Positions 17,498-26,293 of a stretch of DNA of 48,847 nt are shown here, in pieces; the first letter of the stretch is position 1, and the number at the start of each line of letters is the position of its first letter. Origin of the DNA: Lachnospiraceae bacterium (lineage in GTDB: Bacteria; Bacillota; Clostridia; Lachnospirales; Lachnospiraceae); contig JAJQBK010000001.1 of the NCBI GenBank assembly GCA_021203305.1, forward strand, positions 1-48,847. The letters are read 5' to 3'. A program made the position numbers and the translations under genes. A model generated the notes under the pieces. That model had not been told where the DNA came from. It did not search any database and saw only the letters and a program-made list of their open reading frames with translations.

Positions 17498-17710
17498 ATG
17501 GCATTTTTTACGAGCGCAATTAGCATTTTGCAGACCCTGGTCATTGCAATCGGGGCGGGCCTCGGTGTATGGGGCGTTATCAACCTGATGGAAGGTTACG
17601 GCAATGACAACCCCGGCGCGAAAAGCCAAGGCATGAAGCAGCTCATGGCGGGCGGCGGTGTAATCCTGATCGGTACTCAGCTGATTCCGGTGCTTTCAAC
17701 GCTGTTCTGA
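17498..17710 (+). CDS. Maff2-family small membrane protein, 70 aa
   Basis: MAFFTSAISILQTLVIAIGA, GVWGVINLMEGYGNDNPGAK and SQGMKQLMAGGGVILIG are the signature of Maff2 proteins, two-helix membrane proteins that sit where pilin-like VirB2 is found in type IV systems. The frame stays open upstream to about 17267, and an in-frame ATG at 17402 would add a 32-residue basic extension (MRKIAFSGRLFCK...). I choose 17498 because it gives the family's usual length, although no good Shine-Dalgarno precedes it. It is followed 24 bases later by the VirB6-like gene. Confidence 0.8.
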   Translation: MAFFTSAISILQTLVIAIGAGLGVWGVINLMEGYGNDNPGAKSQGMKQLMAGGGVILIGTQLIPVLSTLF

Positions 17711-17733
17711 TCTTTTAAGAAAGGGGAGAATCC

Positions 17734-18606
17734 ATGTTCGATAAGATTTTTGAAGCAATCGAAGAGTGGATACGTGATCTCCTTACAGGCATGGTGGATT
17801 CCAACCTGGAGACGATGTTTACCGATGTCAATGAAAAGACCGGCGAAATCGCAACACAGGTTGGGATGACCCCGCAGGGATGGAACGGCAGCATTTACAG
17901 CATGGTACAGAATCTATCAAATTCGGTGATTGTACCCATAGCTGGGATCATCATCACGATGGTCCTGTGCTATGAGCTGATCTCCATGCTGACAGAGCGG
18001 AACAACATGCATGAGATAGATACCTGGATGTTCTTCAAGTACTTCTTCAAGATGTGGGTAGCCGTTTATATCGTTAGCAATACCTGGACAATCACGATGG
18101 CGGTCTTTGATGTTGGCCAGAGTGTGGTCAACAGTGCCGCAGGTGTGATCAGCGGCTCTACATCTATTGACATCAGTTCCATGATTGCCACGATTGACAC
18201 TACGATGGAGTCTATGGAAATCGGGGAGCTGCTCGTCCTTGCACTGGAGACATTTCTGGTCAGCTTCTGTATGAAGATCATGTCCGTGCTGATTACCGTG
18301 ATCCTGTACGGTCGTATGATTGAGATTTACCTGTACACTTCGGTTGCACCGATCCCCTTCGCAACCATGTCCAACCGGGAATGGGGACAGATGGGGACGA
18401 ATTATTTCAGGGGCTTGTTTGCCCTGGCATTCCAGGCGTTTCTGATGATGGTTTGCGTCGGAATTTATGCGGCTCTGGTCGCTTCAATCTCCCTGACAAG
18501 CGACATCCATTCATCACTGTTCGGTGTGGCGGCGTATACCGTCCTCCTGTGCTTCAGCCTGATGAGGACCGGGACACTCAGCAAGTCAATCTTTAACTCG
18601 CATTGA
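17734..18606 (+). CDS. VirB6/TrbL-like channel membrane protein, 290 aa
   Basis: Five or more hydrophobic segments (about 62-80, 100-122, 163-190, 229-253 and 262-278) follow an amphipathic N-terminus MFDKIFEAIEEWIRDLLTGM. The YTSVAPIPFATMSNREWGQM loop and the MRTGTLSKSIFNSH end are typical of CD0411-type VirB6-like proteins in Tn1549-like ICEs. It forms the inner-membrane platform of the conjugation channel. AAAGGGGAG lies just before the start. About 83 bases with no gene separate it from prgI-virB4; they contain ATGGGGACAGGGACGG, a G-rich motif. Confidence 0.85.
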   Translation: MFDKIFEAIEEWIRDLLTGMVDSNLETMFTDVNEKTGEIATQVGMTPQGWNGSIYSMVQNLSNSVIVPIAGIIITMVLCYELISMLTERNNMHEIDTWMFFKYFFKMWVAVYIVSNTWTITMAVFDVGQSVVNSAAGVISGSTSIDISSMIATIDTTMESMEIGELLVLALETFLVSFCMKIMSVLITVILYGRMIEIYLYTSVAPIPFATMSNREWGQMGTNYFRGLFALAFQAFLMMVCVGIYAALVASISLTSDIHSSLFGVAAYTVLLCFSLMRTGTLSKSIFNSH

Positions 18607-18689
18607 GTATGGGGAAATAGAATGAAAGGAATGGGGACAGGGACGGTGTTTCCCCTGCCGGTTAGGTTCCTGTTGCCAAAGGTAAGCAA

Positions 18690-21605
18690 ATGGCATATGT
18701 GACGATTCCGAAAGACCTGACGAAGGTGAAAAACAAAGTCGCGTTTAACCTGACATTGCGGCAGATAATCTGCATCGTGGTCGGTGCGGCATTGGGAATC
18801 CCGTTTTATTTCCTGACGAGGAAGTATATCGGCACAAGCGGCGCGGCTACCGGGATGGTATTAATTATGTTGCCGGAGTTCCTTTTCGCCATGTATGAGA
18901 AGGACGGGATGCACCTGGAGCAGATTCTGCAGAATATTGTACGGGTGCGGTTCCAGAAACCCGCAGTCCGGCGGTATGAGACAGAAAATCTGTATGAATC
19001 CGCAGTCGTAGAGCCGGTGATTGCACCATCTTCGGAAAAGAAGAGACGGCGCTTTTGGAAGAAAAGTCCGGAGGAAAAACCATCCGGCAAAAAGAAACAG
19101 AAAAGCAAACAGAAAAATAATGCAGCGAAAAAGAGCAACCGCGGGAAAGTAAAAAACAGTTCCGCCCAGAAAAAAGGCGGAGGCACTGCGATAAAAAACA
19201 GCGGCGCGCCAAACAGTTCCGGCTCTGGGAAAAATGGGAAGAAGCCGGCAAAGAAAGGTGGGAACAAGGAAGATAAAGCGGCAAGGAAAAAACGTCTGAC
19301 TGTGCAGGAGTCTATCGCTTATAAGGAGATGGGCAGGGACGGCATCTGCCGGGTGGCGGAACACACCTATTCCAAGACTATCCGCTTTTATGACATCAAC
19401 TATCAGCTGGCGCAGAATGAGGATAAAAACGCCATCTTTGAGAACTGGTGCGATTTCCTCAATTATTTCGACAGCACCATCCGGTTCCAGCTCTCTTTCA
19501 TCAATCATAAGAGCAACATGAGGGAGTATGAAAATGTAATCCGGATTGAGCCGCAGGATGATGATTATGATGATGTGCGTATGGAGTACGCACAGATGCT
19601 GCAGAACCAGCTGGCTAAGGGCAATAACGGGCTGCTCAAGTCCAAGTATATCACATTTTCCATCGAAGCGGAGAGCCTGCAGAAGGCAAGGCCGAAGCTG
19701 GAGCGGATTGAAGCGGACATCCTGAACAACTTCAAGGTACTCGGCGTGATTGCGTACCCGTTAAACGGCGTGGAGCGGCTGCAGATCCTCTTTGAAACCT
19801 TTAACCCGGAGACCATGGTGCCATTTACATTCACCTATGACCAGATTTTAAAGACCGGCATGGGTACAAAGAACTTCATCGCGCCGACAAGCTTCCTGTT
19901 CAAATCCGGCAGGGAGTTTATGATGGGCGATACCTATGGCGCGGCGTCCTATCTGCAGATACTGGCTCCGGAACTGACGGATAAGATGCTGGCGGAATTT
20001 TTGGACATTGATAAGAACCTGATTGTTAATCTCCATATCCAGTCCCTCGACCAGATGAAGGCGATCAAGCTTGTGAAGAGCAAGGTGACAGACATCAACC
20101 GGATGAAGATTGAGGAGCAGAAAAAGGCGGTTCGTTCCGGATATGATATGGATATAATTCCGTCCGACCTTAGTACCTACGGCGGTGAGGCGAAAAAGCT
20201 ACTCGATGATCTGCAGAGTCGGAACGAGAGGATGTTCCTGGTGACGGTAACATTCTTAAATACCGGGAAGACGAAGCAGGAGCTGGACGATGCAGTGTTC
20301 CAGGTGGCAGGAATCGCACAGAAATACAACTGTGCGTTGAGACGCCTGGACTATATGCAGGAGGAAGGATTGATGAGCAGCCTGCCGCTTGGTATCAACC
20401 ATATCCCGATCAGACGGGCGCTGACCACTACCTCCACGGCAATCTTCGTGCCGTTTACGACACAGGAGCTATTTATGCCGGGAGAGTCTTTGTACTATGG
20501 CCTGAATGCCCTGTCCAACAACATGATTATGGTAGACCGCAAGAAGCTGAAAAACCCGAACGGCTTAATCCTCGGAACACCCGGCTCCGGCAAATCGTTC
20601 GCGGCAAAGAGGGAGATCACCAATGCGTTCTTTGTGACGCAGGACGACATCATTATTGGAGACCCGGAGGGTGAATATTACCCGCTTGTCCATGAGCTTG
20701 GCGGTCAGGTAATCCATATTTCGGCAACGAGCCGCGATTATATCAATCCGATGGACATCAACATGAACTATTCGGACGACGACAATCCGCTTGGCGTGAA
20801 GTCGGATTTTATTCTGTCTTTGTGTGAGCTGATTATGGGTTCGAGAAACGGCATTGAAGCGGAGGAAAAGTCGGTGATCGACCGGTGCCTTCCGTTAGTG
20901 TACCAGAAGTATTTTGAAAATCCGATTCCGGAGAATATGCCGGTTCTGGGTGATCTGTATGATTGCCTGCGTAAACAGAAGGAGTCACAGGCGCAACGCA
21001 TTGCAACGGCGCTCGAGATTTATGTCAACGGCTCCTTAAAAGTGTTTAACCACCAGACCAACGTGGAACTGGATAACCGGATTGTCTGCTATGACATCAA
21101 GGAGCTGGGCAAGCAGTTGAAAAAACTGGGGATGCTCATAATTCAGGATCAGGTGTGGAACCGTGTGACGGTCAACCGTTCCGAGCATAAATCCACCCGG
21201 TACTACATCGACGAGTTTCACCTCCTTTTGAAGGAGGAACAGACCGCCGCGTACTCCGTGGAGATTTGGAAGCGGTTCCGTAAATGGGGCGGTATCCCCA
21301 CCGGCATCACACAGAACATCAAAGACCTCCTGGCAAGCCGGGAGATTGAGAACATCCTGGAGAACAGCGATTTTATCCTGATGTTAAACCAGGCGGCGGG
21401 CGACCGGCAGATTCTGGCGAAGCAGTTGAATATCAGCCCATATCAGCTTTCTTATGTGACCAACAGCGGCGCGGGGGAAGGGCTTCTCTTTTATGGGAAT
21501 ACCATTATCCCGTTCAAAGACCACTTTGATAAGTCACTGAAACTCTATTCAATTATGTCCACGCGCCCAGAAGATGTGGCGGCGCGGCAGGAACAGGAGG
21601 CGTAA
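18690..21605 (+). CDS. virB4: PrgI-VirB4 fusion: channel ATPase, 971 aa
   Basis: Residues 1-105 are a PrgI-family membrane protein (VTIPKDLTKVKNKVAFNLTL, helices about 23-40 and 50-70, then YEKDGMHLEQIL). Residues about 115-205 are a Lys/Gly/Ser/Asn-rich linker. From about 205 on it is a VirB4 ATPase of the CD1110 type: FYDINYQLAQNEDKNAIFE, P-loop GTPGSGKS (629-636), Walker B YYIDEFH (838-844), then GGIPTGITQNIKDLL. VirB4 powers substrate transfer and pilus or channel assembly. In related elements as I know them prgI and virB4 are separate, overlapping genes; here no stop intervenes. AAAGGTAAG lies 6 bases before the ATG. Confidence 0.9.
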   Translation: MAYVTIPKDLTKVKNKVAFNLTLRQIICIVVGAALGIPFYFLTRKYIGTSGAATGMVLIMLPEFLFAMYEKDGMHLEQILQNIVRVRFQKPAVRRYETENLYESAVVEPVIAPSSEKKRRRFWKKSPEEKPSGKKKQKSKQKNNAAKKSNRGKVKNSSAQKKGGGTAIKNSGAPNSSGSGKNGKKPAKKGGNKEDKAARKKRLTVQESIAYKEMGRDGICRVAEHTYSKTIRFYDINYQLAQNEDKNAIFENWCDFLNYFDSTIRFQLSFINHKSNMREYENVIRIEPQDDDYDDVRMEYAQMLQNQLAKGNNGLLKSKYITFSIEAESLQKARPKLERIEADILNNFKVLGVIAYPLNGVERLQILFETFNPETMVPFTFTYDQILKTGMGTKNFIAPTSFLFKSGREFMMGDTYGAASYLQILAPELTDKMLAEFLDIDKNLIVNLHIQSLDQMKAIKLVKSKVTDINRMKIEEQKKAVRSGYDMDIIPSDLSTYGGEAKKLLDDLQSRNERMFLVTVTFLNTGKTKQELDDAVFQVAGIAQKYNCALRRLDYMQEEGLMSSLPLGINHIPIRRALTTTSTAIFVPFTTQELFMPGESLYYGLNALSNNMIMVDRKKLKNPNGLILGTPGSGKSFAAKREITNAFFVTQDDIIIGDPEGEYYPLVHELGGQVIHISATSRDYINPMDINMNYSDDDNPLGVKSDFILSLCELIMGSRNGIEAEEKSVIDRCLPLVYQKYFENPIPENMPVLGDLYDCLRKQKESQAQRIATALEIYVNGSLKVFNHQTNVELDNRIVCYDIKELGKQLKKLGMLIIQDQVWNRVTVNRSEHKSTRYYIDEFHLLLKEEQTAAYSVEIWKRFRKWGGIPTGITQNIKDLLASREIENILENSDFILMLNQAAGDRQILAKQLNISPYQLSYVTNSGAGEGLLFYGNTIIPFKDHFDKSLKLYSIMSTRPEDVAARQEQEA

Positions 21606-21613
21606 AAGCATCC

Positions 21614-22435
21614 ATGAAAAAAGCGGAACGGTGGCTGGCAGGACTGATTTTTATCGTTTCGATTGTGCTGCTTGCCATCAGCATTTACTCCCTGATGGGG
21701 ATGTTTGCGGAATGGAAGAAGACGGATGATTTGAAGCAGACGCTGACAGCCATTTATATCGGAGATGATTCCGATGCAGGGTTAGATACGAAAGCTGGGG
21801 AGGACGGTGAAAGCGGCGAGGTTTTCGTGGAGGCAGTGAAAGCCGATGAAAGCGGCGCGGCTGTCACGCCGGGGCTTTTAGCACTCCATGAAGAAAACCC
21901 TGATTGTATCGGCTGGATCTCCATTGAAGGAACTGCGATTGATTATCCGGTGATGTACCATCCGGAGGAAGAAAACTACTACCTGAAGCGAGATTTCTAC
22001 GGAAATTATTCCGCGAACGGCAGCATTTTTCTTTCAGAACTGTGCGACCCGGAAACCAGTGACAATCTGATTGTCTACGGACACCATATGAAAAGCGGCG
22101 CGATGTTTGCGACACTGGAGGATTACAAAGAGCAGGATTTTTATCTGGAACACCCAGAGATCGTCTTTGACACCCTACATGGTACGGAGATTTATGAGAT
22201 CATCGCTGTCTTTTTAACGCCGGTCTATACGGGGAATGATTTTGCTTACTACTTTTTTACCGGTGCTGAGACAGAAGATGAATTTGACGAGTTTATCGAA
22301 GAAGTAATGTTGCGCACCCTGTATGATACGGGGAAAAGCGCTGCTTTCGGAGATAAGCTTCTGACCCTTTCGACCTGTGAGTATTCGCAGACGAATGGGA
22401 GGATTGTAGTAATAGCGAAACGATCAGAACAATAA
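21614..22435 (+). CDS. srtB: Class B sortase, 273 aa
   Basis: A membrane-anchored cysteine transpeptidase with an N-terminal signal anchor (about 7-30). The catalytic residues are visible: His in VYGHHMKSG (157 or 158), Cys in LSTCEYS (255) and Arg in NGRIVV (263). The GWISIEGTAIDYPVMYHPEE stretch and the insert before the Cys are class B features. The ribosome site AGGAGG lies inside the last codons of virB4, so it is translated with the channel operon. Its most likely substrate is the TPKTG-tailed adhesin encoded at 3944. Confidence 0.92.
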   Translation: MKKAERWLAGLIFIVSIVLLAISIYSLMGMFAEWKKTDDLKQTLTAIYIGDDSDAGLDTKAGEDGESGEVFVEAVKADESGAAVTPGLLALHEENPDCIGWISIEGTAIDYPVMYHPEEENYYLKRDFYGNYSANGSIFLSELCDPETSDNLIVYGHHMKSGAMFATLEDYKEQDFYLEHPEIVFDTLHGTEIYEIIAVFLTPVYTGNDFAYYFFTGAETEDEFDEFIEEVMLRTLYDTGKSAAFGDKLLTLSTCEYSQTNGRIVVIAKRSEQ

Positions 22436-22452
22436 AAAAACGGAGGTTGACT

Positions 22453-22923
22453 ATGAATAACAACATGAACAGAAAGATGGGAAACGGTATGGGATACGTC
22501 GGAAGGTTCCCTGCCGTATGCGTGGCAGATCTGCCGGCTGAGGCAATGGACGACATCCTGCGCATCTTAATGGAGTTGGATGAACAGCCTGCTGCTGAGC
22601 ATATGGAGAAAGGTTTAAACAGCGCGGGAAAGGCAGGAAAACTCAAAAAGGATGCCGAGGCTAGTGACAAAACGGCCTGCCCGGAAGAAAATGATTTCTT
22701 TATGGAAATGGATTTTTCCGGTGACGGTGAGGAAGTTTTCGGGAAGATGCTGGATGATATGGTTTATTTGTTTCAGCTTGAATCCGCTCTGTATGCCACA
22801 CTCTGCTATCTGGCTGATAACCGCATGAGCAGGAAGCGCGCACTCCAAAGCGGCAGAGCGCTGATGGAGGAGGCAGATTCCGTCCTGGAAGCATGGCAGC
22901 GTTACTCTATGACAGAGGAATGA
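22453..22923 (+). CDS. Uncharacterised soluble protein, 156 aa
   Basis: I do not recognise a family. It starts MNNNMNRKMGNGMGYVGRFP, has an acidic helical middle and ends in a helical region (LESALYATLCYLADNRMSRK, then QSGRALMEEADSVLEAWQR). No signal peptide or membrane segment is seen. The ATG at 22453 has CGGAGGT 6 bases upstream. Lying between srtB and the CD1108-type gene in the same operon, it is likely a conjugation accessory protein. Confidence 0.65.
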   Translation: MNNNMNRKMGNGMGYVGRFPAVCVADLPAEAMDDILRILMELDEQPAAEHMEKGLNSAGKAGKLKKDAEASDKTACPEENDFFMEMDFSGDGEEVFGKMLDDMVYLFQLESALYATLCYLADNRMSRKRALQSGRALMEEADSVLEAWQRYSMTEE

Positions 22924-22954
22924 AGCCTGATTCCGCAGAAAAGAGGTGAGGACG

Positions 22955-25771
22955 ATGGCAGGGCGGAAATTTGAAGCCAGCGACAAAAAGGTTCAGAAAA
23001 TGAGCCGTGAGGGGCTGACAGAGGAAAATCTCCATAGCGGCGAACGCCAGCTCGTCAGCACACGGACAAGAAATGTTGCCCCGGAGCGGATCAGGGATGA
23101 TGGAGCAACCGTGCAGTATGGGCTTAATAAAAATCCGTATGACACGGATGTGAGTCCCGGTTCCAAAAGAAAACAGCGGACACTTCATCGTGCCAGTGAG
23201 ACAGCGGCTGAGGAAGCTAAGCAGTCTGAATTATTTACCATAGGAGAGCCGTCCGAAAGGGCGGCTCATTCTGTGGAAGGGTATCGCGCGGAAGTATTTC
23301 CTGAAGCAGAGGAAGGGATTACGGAGCCAGAAGAGCAGAAGCACAGCGGACGAAAACGGCAGACAAGAAAGATGCCGGAGGAAACTGCGGAGAAAGTGAC
23401 AGATTTTCAGTCTGATTTTTTGCCCCAGCAGCAGGGAGAGATGGAAAAGTCTTCCTTAGAACTTGGACGCCAGGAAATGACAAAGACAGTGACGGAGCCG
23501 CAGGATATTTCTTTAAACCATAAGCTTTATAGAGTTGAAACGGTTGAGACAGACGACAGCGATGCGACTGTGCAGACAGATTATTCAGACGGCGAGAAAA
23601 AGCTTTCTTCACAATCTGCACGAATGGCAGGAGTGCGGGAACGCTCTGCCGGGGGCGCTGCGGTGCGGACTGCCTTGGAGACACGGCACAACCGTTCTAA
23701 AAAACAGGTGCAGGATTACCAAAGAAATGCATCTGTCAGTCAGGCGGTTGATGGGATTGATGCAGCCATGGACGCAGCCGGGACGGATTCTCAAACAGCA
23801 GAGGCGCGGGAATCCGAAAAACCGGCAAGAGATGCTGCTTTTCGTACAGGAAGCACACGACAGGAATTAAGGGACAGTCCGCTGGATGATAGGAGCGAGG
23901 TTGAAAATCAAATCCGTCCAGGCAGAAAGAACCAGAGGAACGGACAGCCGCAGGAAGCACAGCAGGATTCGGTCTCTTTATCAGATAGCGGCAGTTCACA
24001 AGCTCCATCAAGGCTTTCGGAGAATATGATTCCCGAAGAGAAGGACTTATCAGATTTCCGTGAGGAGATCACCCGTAAGTCCAAAAGGGAGCGGTTAAAC
24101 CAGGAACAGCGTAAAGCAAAGTCTGCAGCAAAGCTGTCTGGACAGACCGAGGGAACAGCAGAAAAAGCGGGGCGGCTTTCGTTTGATGATGAGTCGGACA
24201 GCATGGTTCGCGGGGCAGGAATGGGCATTGGCAGGAAGGCCGTCGCTGGTGCGGCGGCAGTCGCGGCAGGATATGCCCATACCAAACTTCATGAAGCCGA
24301 GCAGGATAACAGTGCCATCGAAGGCGTACATCAGGCAGAGATTCTGACTGAGACCAGTGTCCGCAAGGTTTCGGGAAAAGCAACTATGCATAAAACAGGC
24401 AGCAAGTCGCAACGCCAGGTGAAGCAGGAAGCGGAAGCTGTGAAAAAAGCAGGGCGGCTGAAATTCTCTGTAGAAGAGGAAGCGGAAAAAACGACGAATG
24501 CTGCAGGAAAGGAAGCGGTCAGGGAAGCGGCGGAGAAGAAACGTGCCGTGAAGCATTTCTGGCAGAAGAAACAGTATAAGGAAGCTTATACTGCAGCGAA
24601 ACAGGGCAAGACCACTGCCAGTGAAGCGGCAAAGGCAACCACAACCGTGACAGTGAAGTTCAGGGAAAAGGCAAAAGCCATTGCCCGGAACAGTAAGGGG
24701 CTTTTGGTCGGCCTGGGAGTGCTTATGCTGCTTATGGTTATGGTCGCTGCAGGGTTGTCAAGCTGTGCGGCGGTGTTCGAGGGAGTACAGAATTCTTTTG
24801 TCTCTACAACTTATGCCAGCACGGATGATGATATTTATGCTGTGGAGAACGCTTATTCCGCATTGGAGACGGCACTGGATGCACAGATCAACAACATGGA
24901 ATCGACCCATTCGGGTTACGACGAATACAACTACCAGATTGATGAAATCTCCCACAATCCGTATCAGCTAATCTCCTATCTCACGGTGCTTTATGGGGAG
25001 TTTACCTATTCACAAGTTTCTTCTGAGCTGCAGACATTGTTTGCACAACAGTACAGCCTGACGGTAGAGGAAAAGATTGAGATTCGAACGCGGACGGAGA
25101 CCCGGACAGGGACAACGACCACTACTGACCCGGAAACCGGCGAGACGACAGAGGAAGAATACGAATATGAGGTGGAAGTCGAGTATGAGTACAAAATCCT
25201 GAATATTATACTGGTGAATCATGGCCTTGACACAACAGTGCGCAGCAACATGACTTCGGATGAAGCAAGCCTTTACACGCTGTACAACTCCACTTATGGG
25301 AACCGAAGCTATTTATTTGATACATCAACCTTATCAACCTACACAGGAAGCAGCGGCTTTGGCTATGAGGTTTCTGCAGAAGCACTGACGGATGAGAAGT
25401 TTGCGCGGATGATTGCAGAAGCGGAAAAATACCTCGGCTATCCCTATGTGTGGGGCGGCAGTTCCCCATCCACCAGCTTTGACTGCAGCGGTTTTGTCTG
25501 CTGGGTGATCAATAACTGTGGGAACGGCTGGAATGTGGGCAGGACAACGGCAGACGGACTTCGGGCTTATTGCTCGTATGTTTCACCGGAGGACGCACAA
25601 CCTGGCGATCTGATCTTTTTCCAGGGAACCTATAACACATCGGGTGCATCGCATGTTGGGATATACGTTGGCAATGGCATGATGATACATTGCGGATCGC
25701 CTATTCAGTACACAAGCATTGAGACGTCGTACTGGCAATCTCATCTACTCGCATTCGGCAGGCTGCAGTAA
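22955..25771 (+). CDS. CD1108-family conjugation protein with NlpC/P60 hydrolase, 938 aa
   Basis: A long, charged, low-complexity cytoplasmic part (about 1-575, Glu/Lys/Arg/Gln-rich) precedes one membrane helix (about 582-606, LLVGLGVLMLLMVMVAAGLS). An outside region follows with ESTHSGYDEYNYQIDEISHN, which marks the CD1108 family, and then a C-terminal NlpC/P60 peptidase (about 807-938) with catalytic Cys844 in FDCSGFVC, His900 in ASHVGIY and His912 in MIHCG. It is thought to cut peptidoglycan locally so the channel can cross the wall, like VirB1-type enzymes. The ATG at 22955 has AAGAGGTGA 5 bases upstream. Confidence 0.88.
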   Translation: MAGRKFEASDKKVQKMSREGLTEENLHSGERQLVSTRTRNVAPERIRDDGATVQYGLNKNPYDTDVSPGSKRKQRTLHRASETAAEEAKQSELFTIGEPSERAAHSVEGYRAEVFPEAEEGITEPEEQKHSGRKRQTRKMPEETAEKVTDFQSDFLPQQQGEMEKSSLELGRQEMTKTVTEPQDISLNHKLYRVETVETDDSDATVQTDYSDGEKKLSSQSARMAGVRERSAGGAAVRTALETRHNRSKKQVQDYQRNASVSQAVDGIDAAMDAAGTDSQTAEARESEKPARDAAFRTGSTRQELRDSPLDDRSEVENQIRPGRKNQRNGQPQEAQQDSVSLSDSGSSQAPSRLSENMIPEEKDLSDFREEITRKSKRERLNQEQRKAKSAAKLSGQTEGTAEKAGRLSFDDESDSMVRGAGMGIGRKAVAGAAAVAAGYAHTKLHEAEQDNSAIEGVHQAEILTETSVRKVSGKATMHKTGSKSQRQVKQEAEAVKKAGRLKFSVEEEAEKTTNAAGKEAVREAAEKKRAVKHFWQKKQYKEAYTAAKQGKTTASEAAKATTTVTVKFREKAKAIARNSKGLLVGLGVLMLLMVMVAAGLSSCAAVFEGVQNSFVSTTYASTDDDIYAVENAYSALETALDAQINNMESTHSGYDEYNYQIDEISHNPYQLISYLTVLYGEFTYSQVSSELQTLFAQQYSLTVEEKIEIRTRTETRTGTTTTTDPETGETTEEEYEYEVEVEYEYKILNIILVNHGLDTTVRSNMTSDEASLYTLYNSTYGNRSYLFDTSTLSTYTGSSGFGYEVSAEALTDEKFARMIAEAEKYLGYPYVWGGSSPSTSFDCSGFVCWVINNCGNGWNVGRTTADGLRAYCSYVSPEDAQPGDLIFFQGTYNTSGASHVGIYVGNGMMIHCGSPIQYTSIETSYWQSHLLAFGRLQ

Positions 25772-25814
25772 ATGCAAAATATCACAAAGCAAAATGAAAA
25801 ACAGAGAGGATGTG

Positions 25815-25907
25815 ATGCCTTTGATTGTTCCTGATTTAGCCAGAAGAGCAGGAATCTGTTGCTTATTTTTGGGCGACAAGACTGCCCTGACTGGAAGGAA
25901 AAGATGA
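25815..25907 (+). CDS. Possible small ORF, 30 aa
   Basis: AGAGAGGATGTG precedes an ATG that reads MPLIVPDLARRAGICCLFLG and ends DKTALTGRKR. The ribosome site resembles that of the next gene (AAGGAGGATGTGACAC). It fills most of the gap 25772-25942. No family is recognised, and it may be chance. Confidence 0.3.
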   Translation: MPLIVPDLARRAGICCLFLGDKTALTGRKR

Positions 25908-25942
25908 CCATACAACCATAAAATTGAAGGAGGATGTGACAC

Positions 25943-26293
25943 ATGAACAAAAAAATTACCCGTCAGTTGGAGGACATTGAGCGGACGGAGAAAAAGATGG
26001 CGGAGCTGCAGGATCATCTGGATAAAACGCGGGCGTCTTTGAAGGTAGATGAGGATGAAGAGATTATCCGGAGTTTCCGCAGTATGAATGTGACAGGCTG
26101 GGATTTGCTGGCGATGCTGGACGGCATTCAGAATGGGACTGTAAAGTTCTTTCAGGAGGATGCGCCGGCGCGTGGCAATGAGCCAAGAAAGAAAACAGAC
26201 AAGGGGACGGAGAGAAAGAAGACGCCCCCGGAAGAACAGGTGCCGGATGTGGCACCAGAAAGTGAGGATAACAACTATGGGGACGAAAATTAA
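25943..26293 (+). CDS. DUF4315-family protein, 116 aa
   Basis: MNKKITRQLEDIERTEKKMA, an N-terminal coiled coil with IERTEKKMAELQ, then EEIIRSFRSMNVTGWDLLAM and a basic, Pro-rich tail identify the small DUF4315 proteins of Tn1549-like ICEs. Function unknown. It sits between the wall hydrolase and the DUF4366 protein as in related elements, and overlaps the latter by 17 bases. AAGGAGG lies upstream. Confidence 0.85.
   Translation: MNKKITRQLEDIERTEKKMAELQDHLDKTRASLKVDEDEEIIRSFRSMNVTGWDLLAMLDGIQNGTVKFFQEDAPARGNEPRKKTDKGTERKKTPPEEQVPDVAPESEDNNYGDEN

Noticed and set aside
18606-18689. G-rich ATGGGGACAGGGACGG motif before prgI-virB4, resembling REP-type sequences near IS200-like transposases
   Set aside because: Only one short copy with a weak partner (TTTCCCC) is present and no transposase is nearby, so a mobile repeat cannot be supported.
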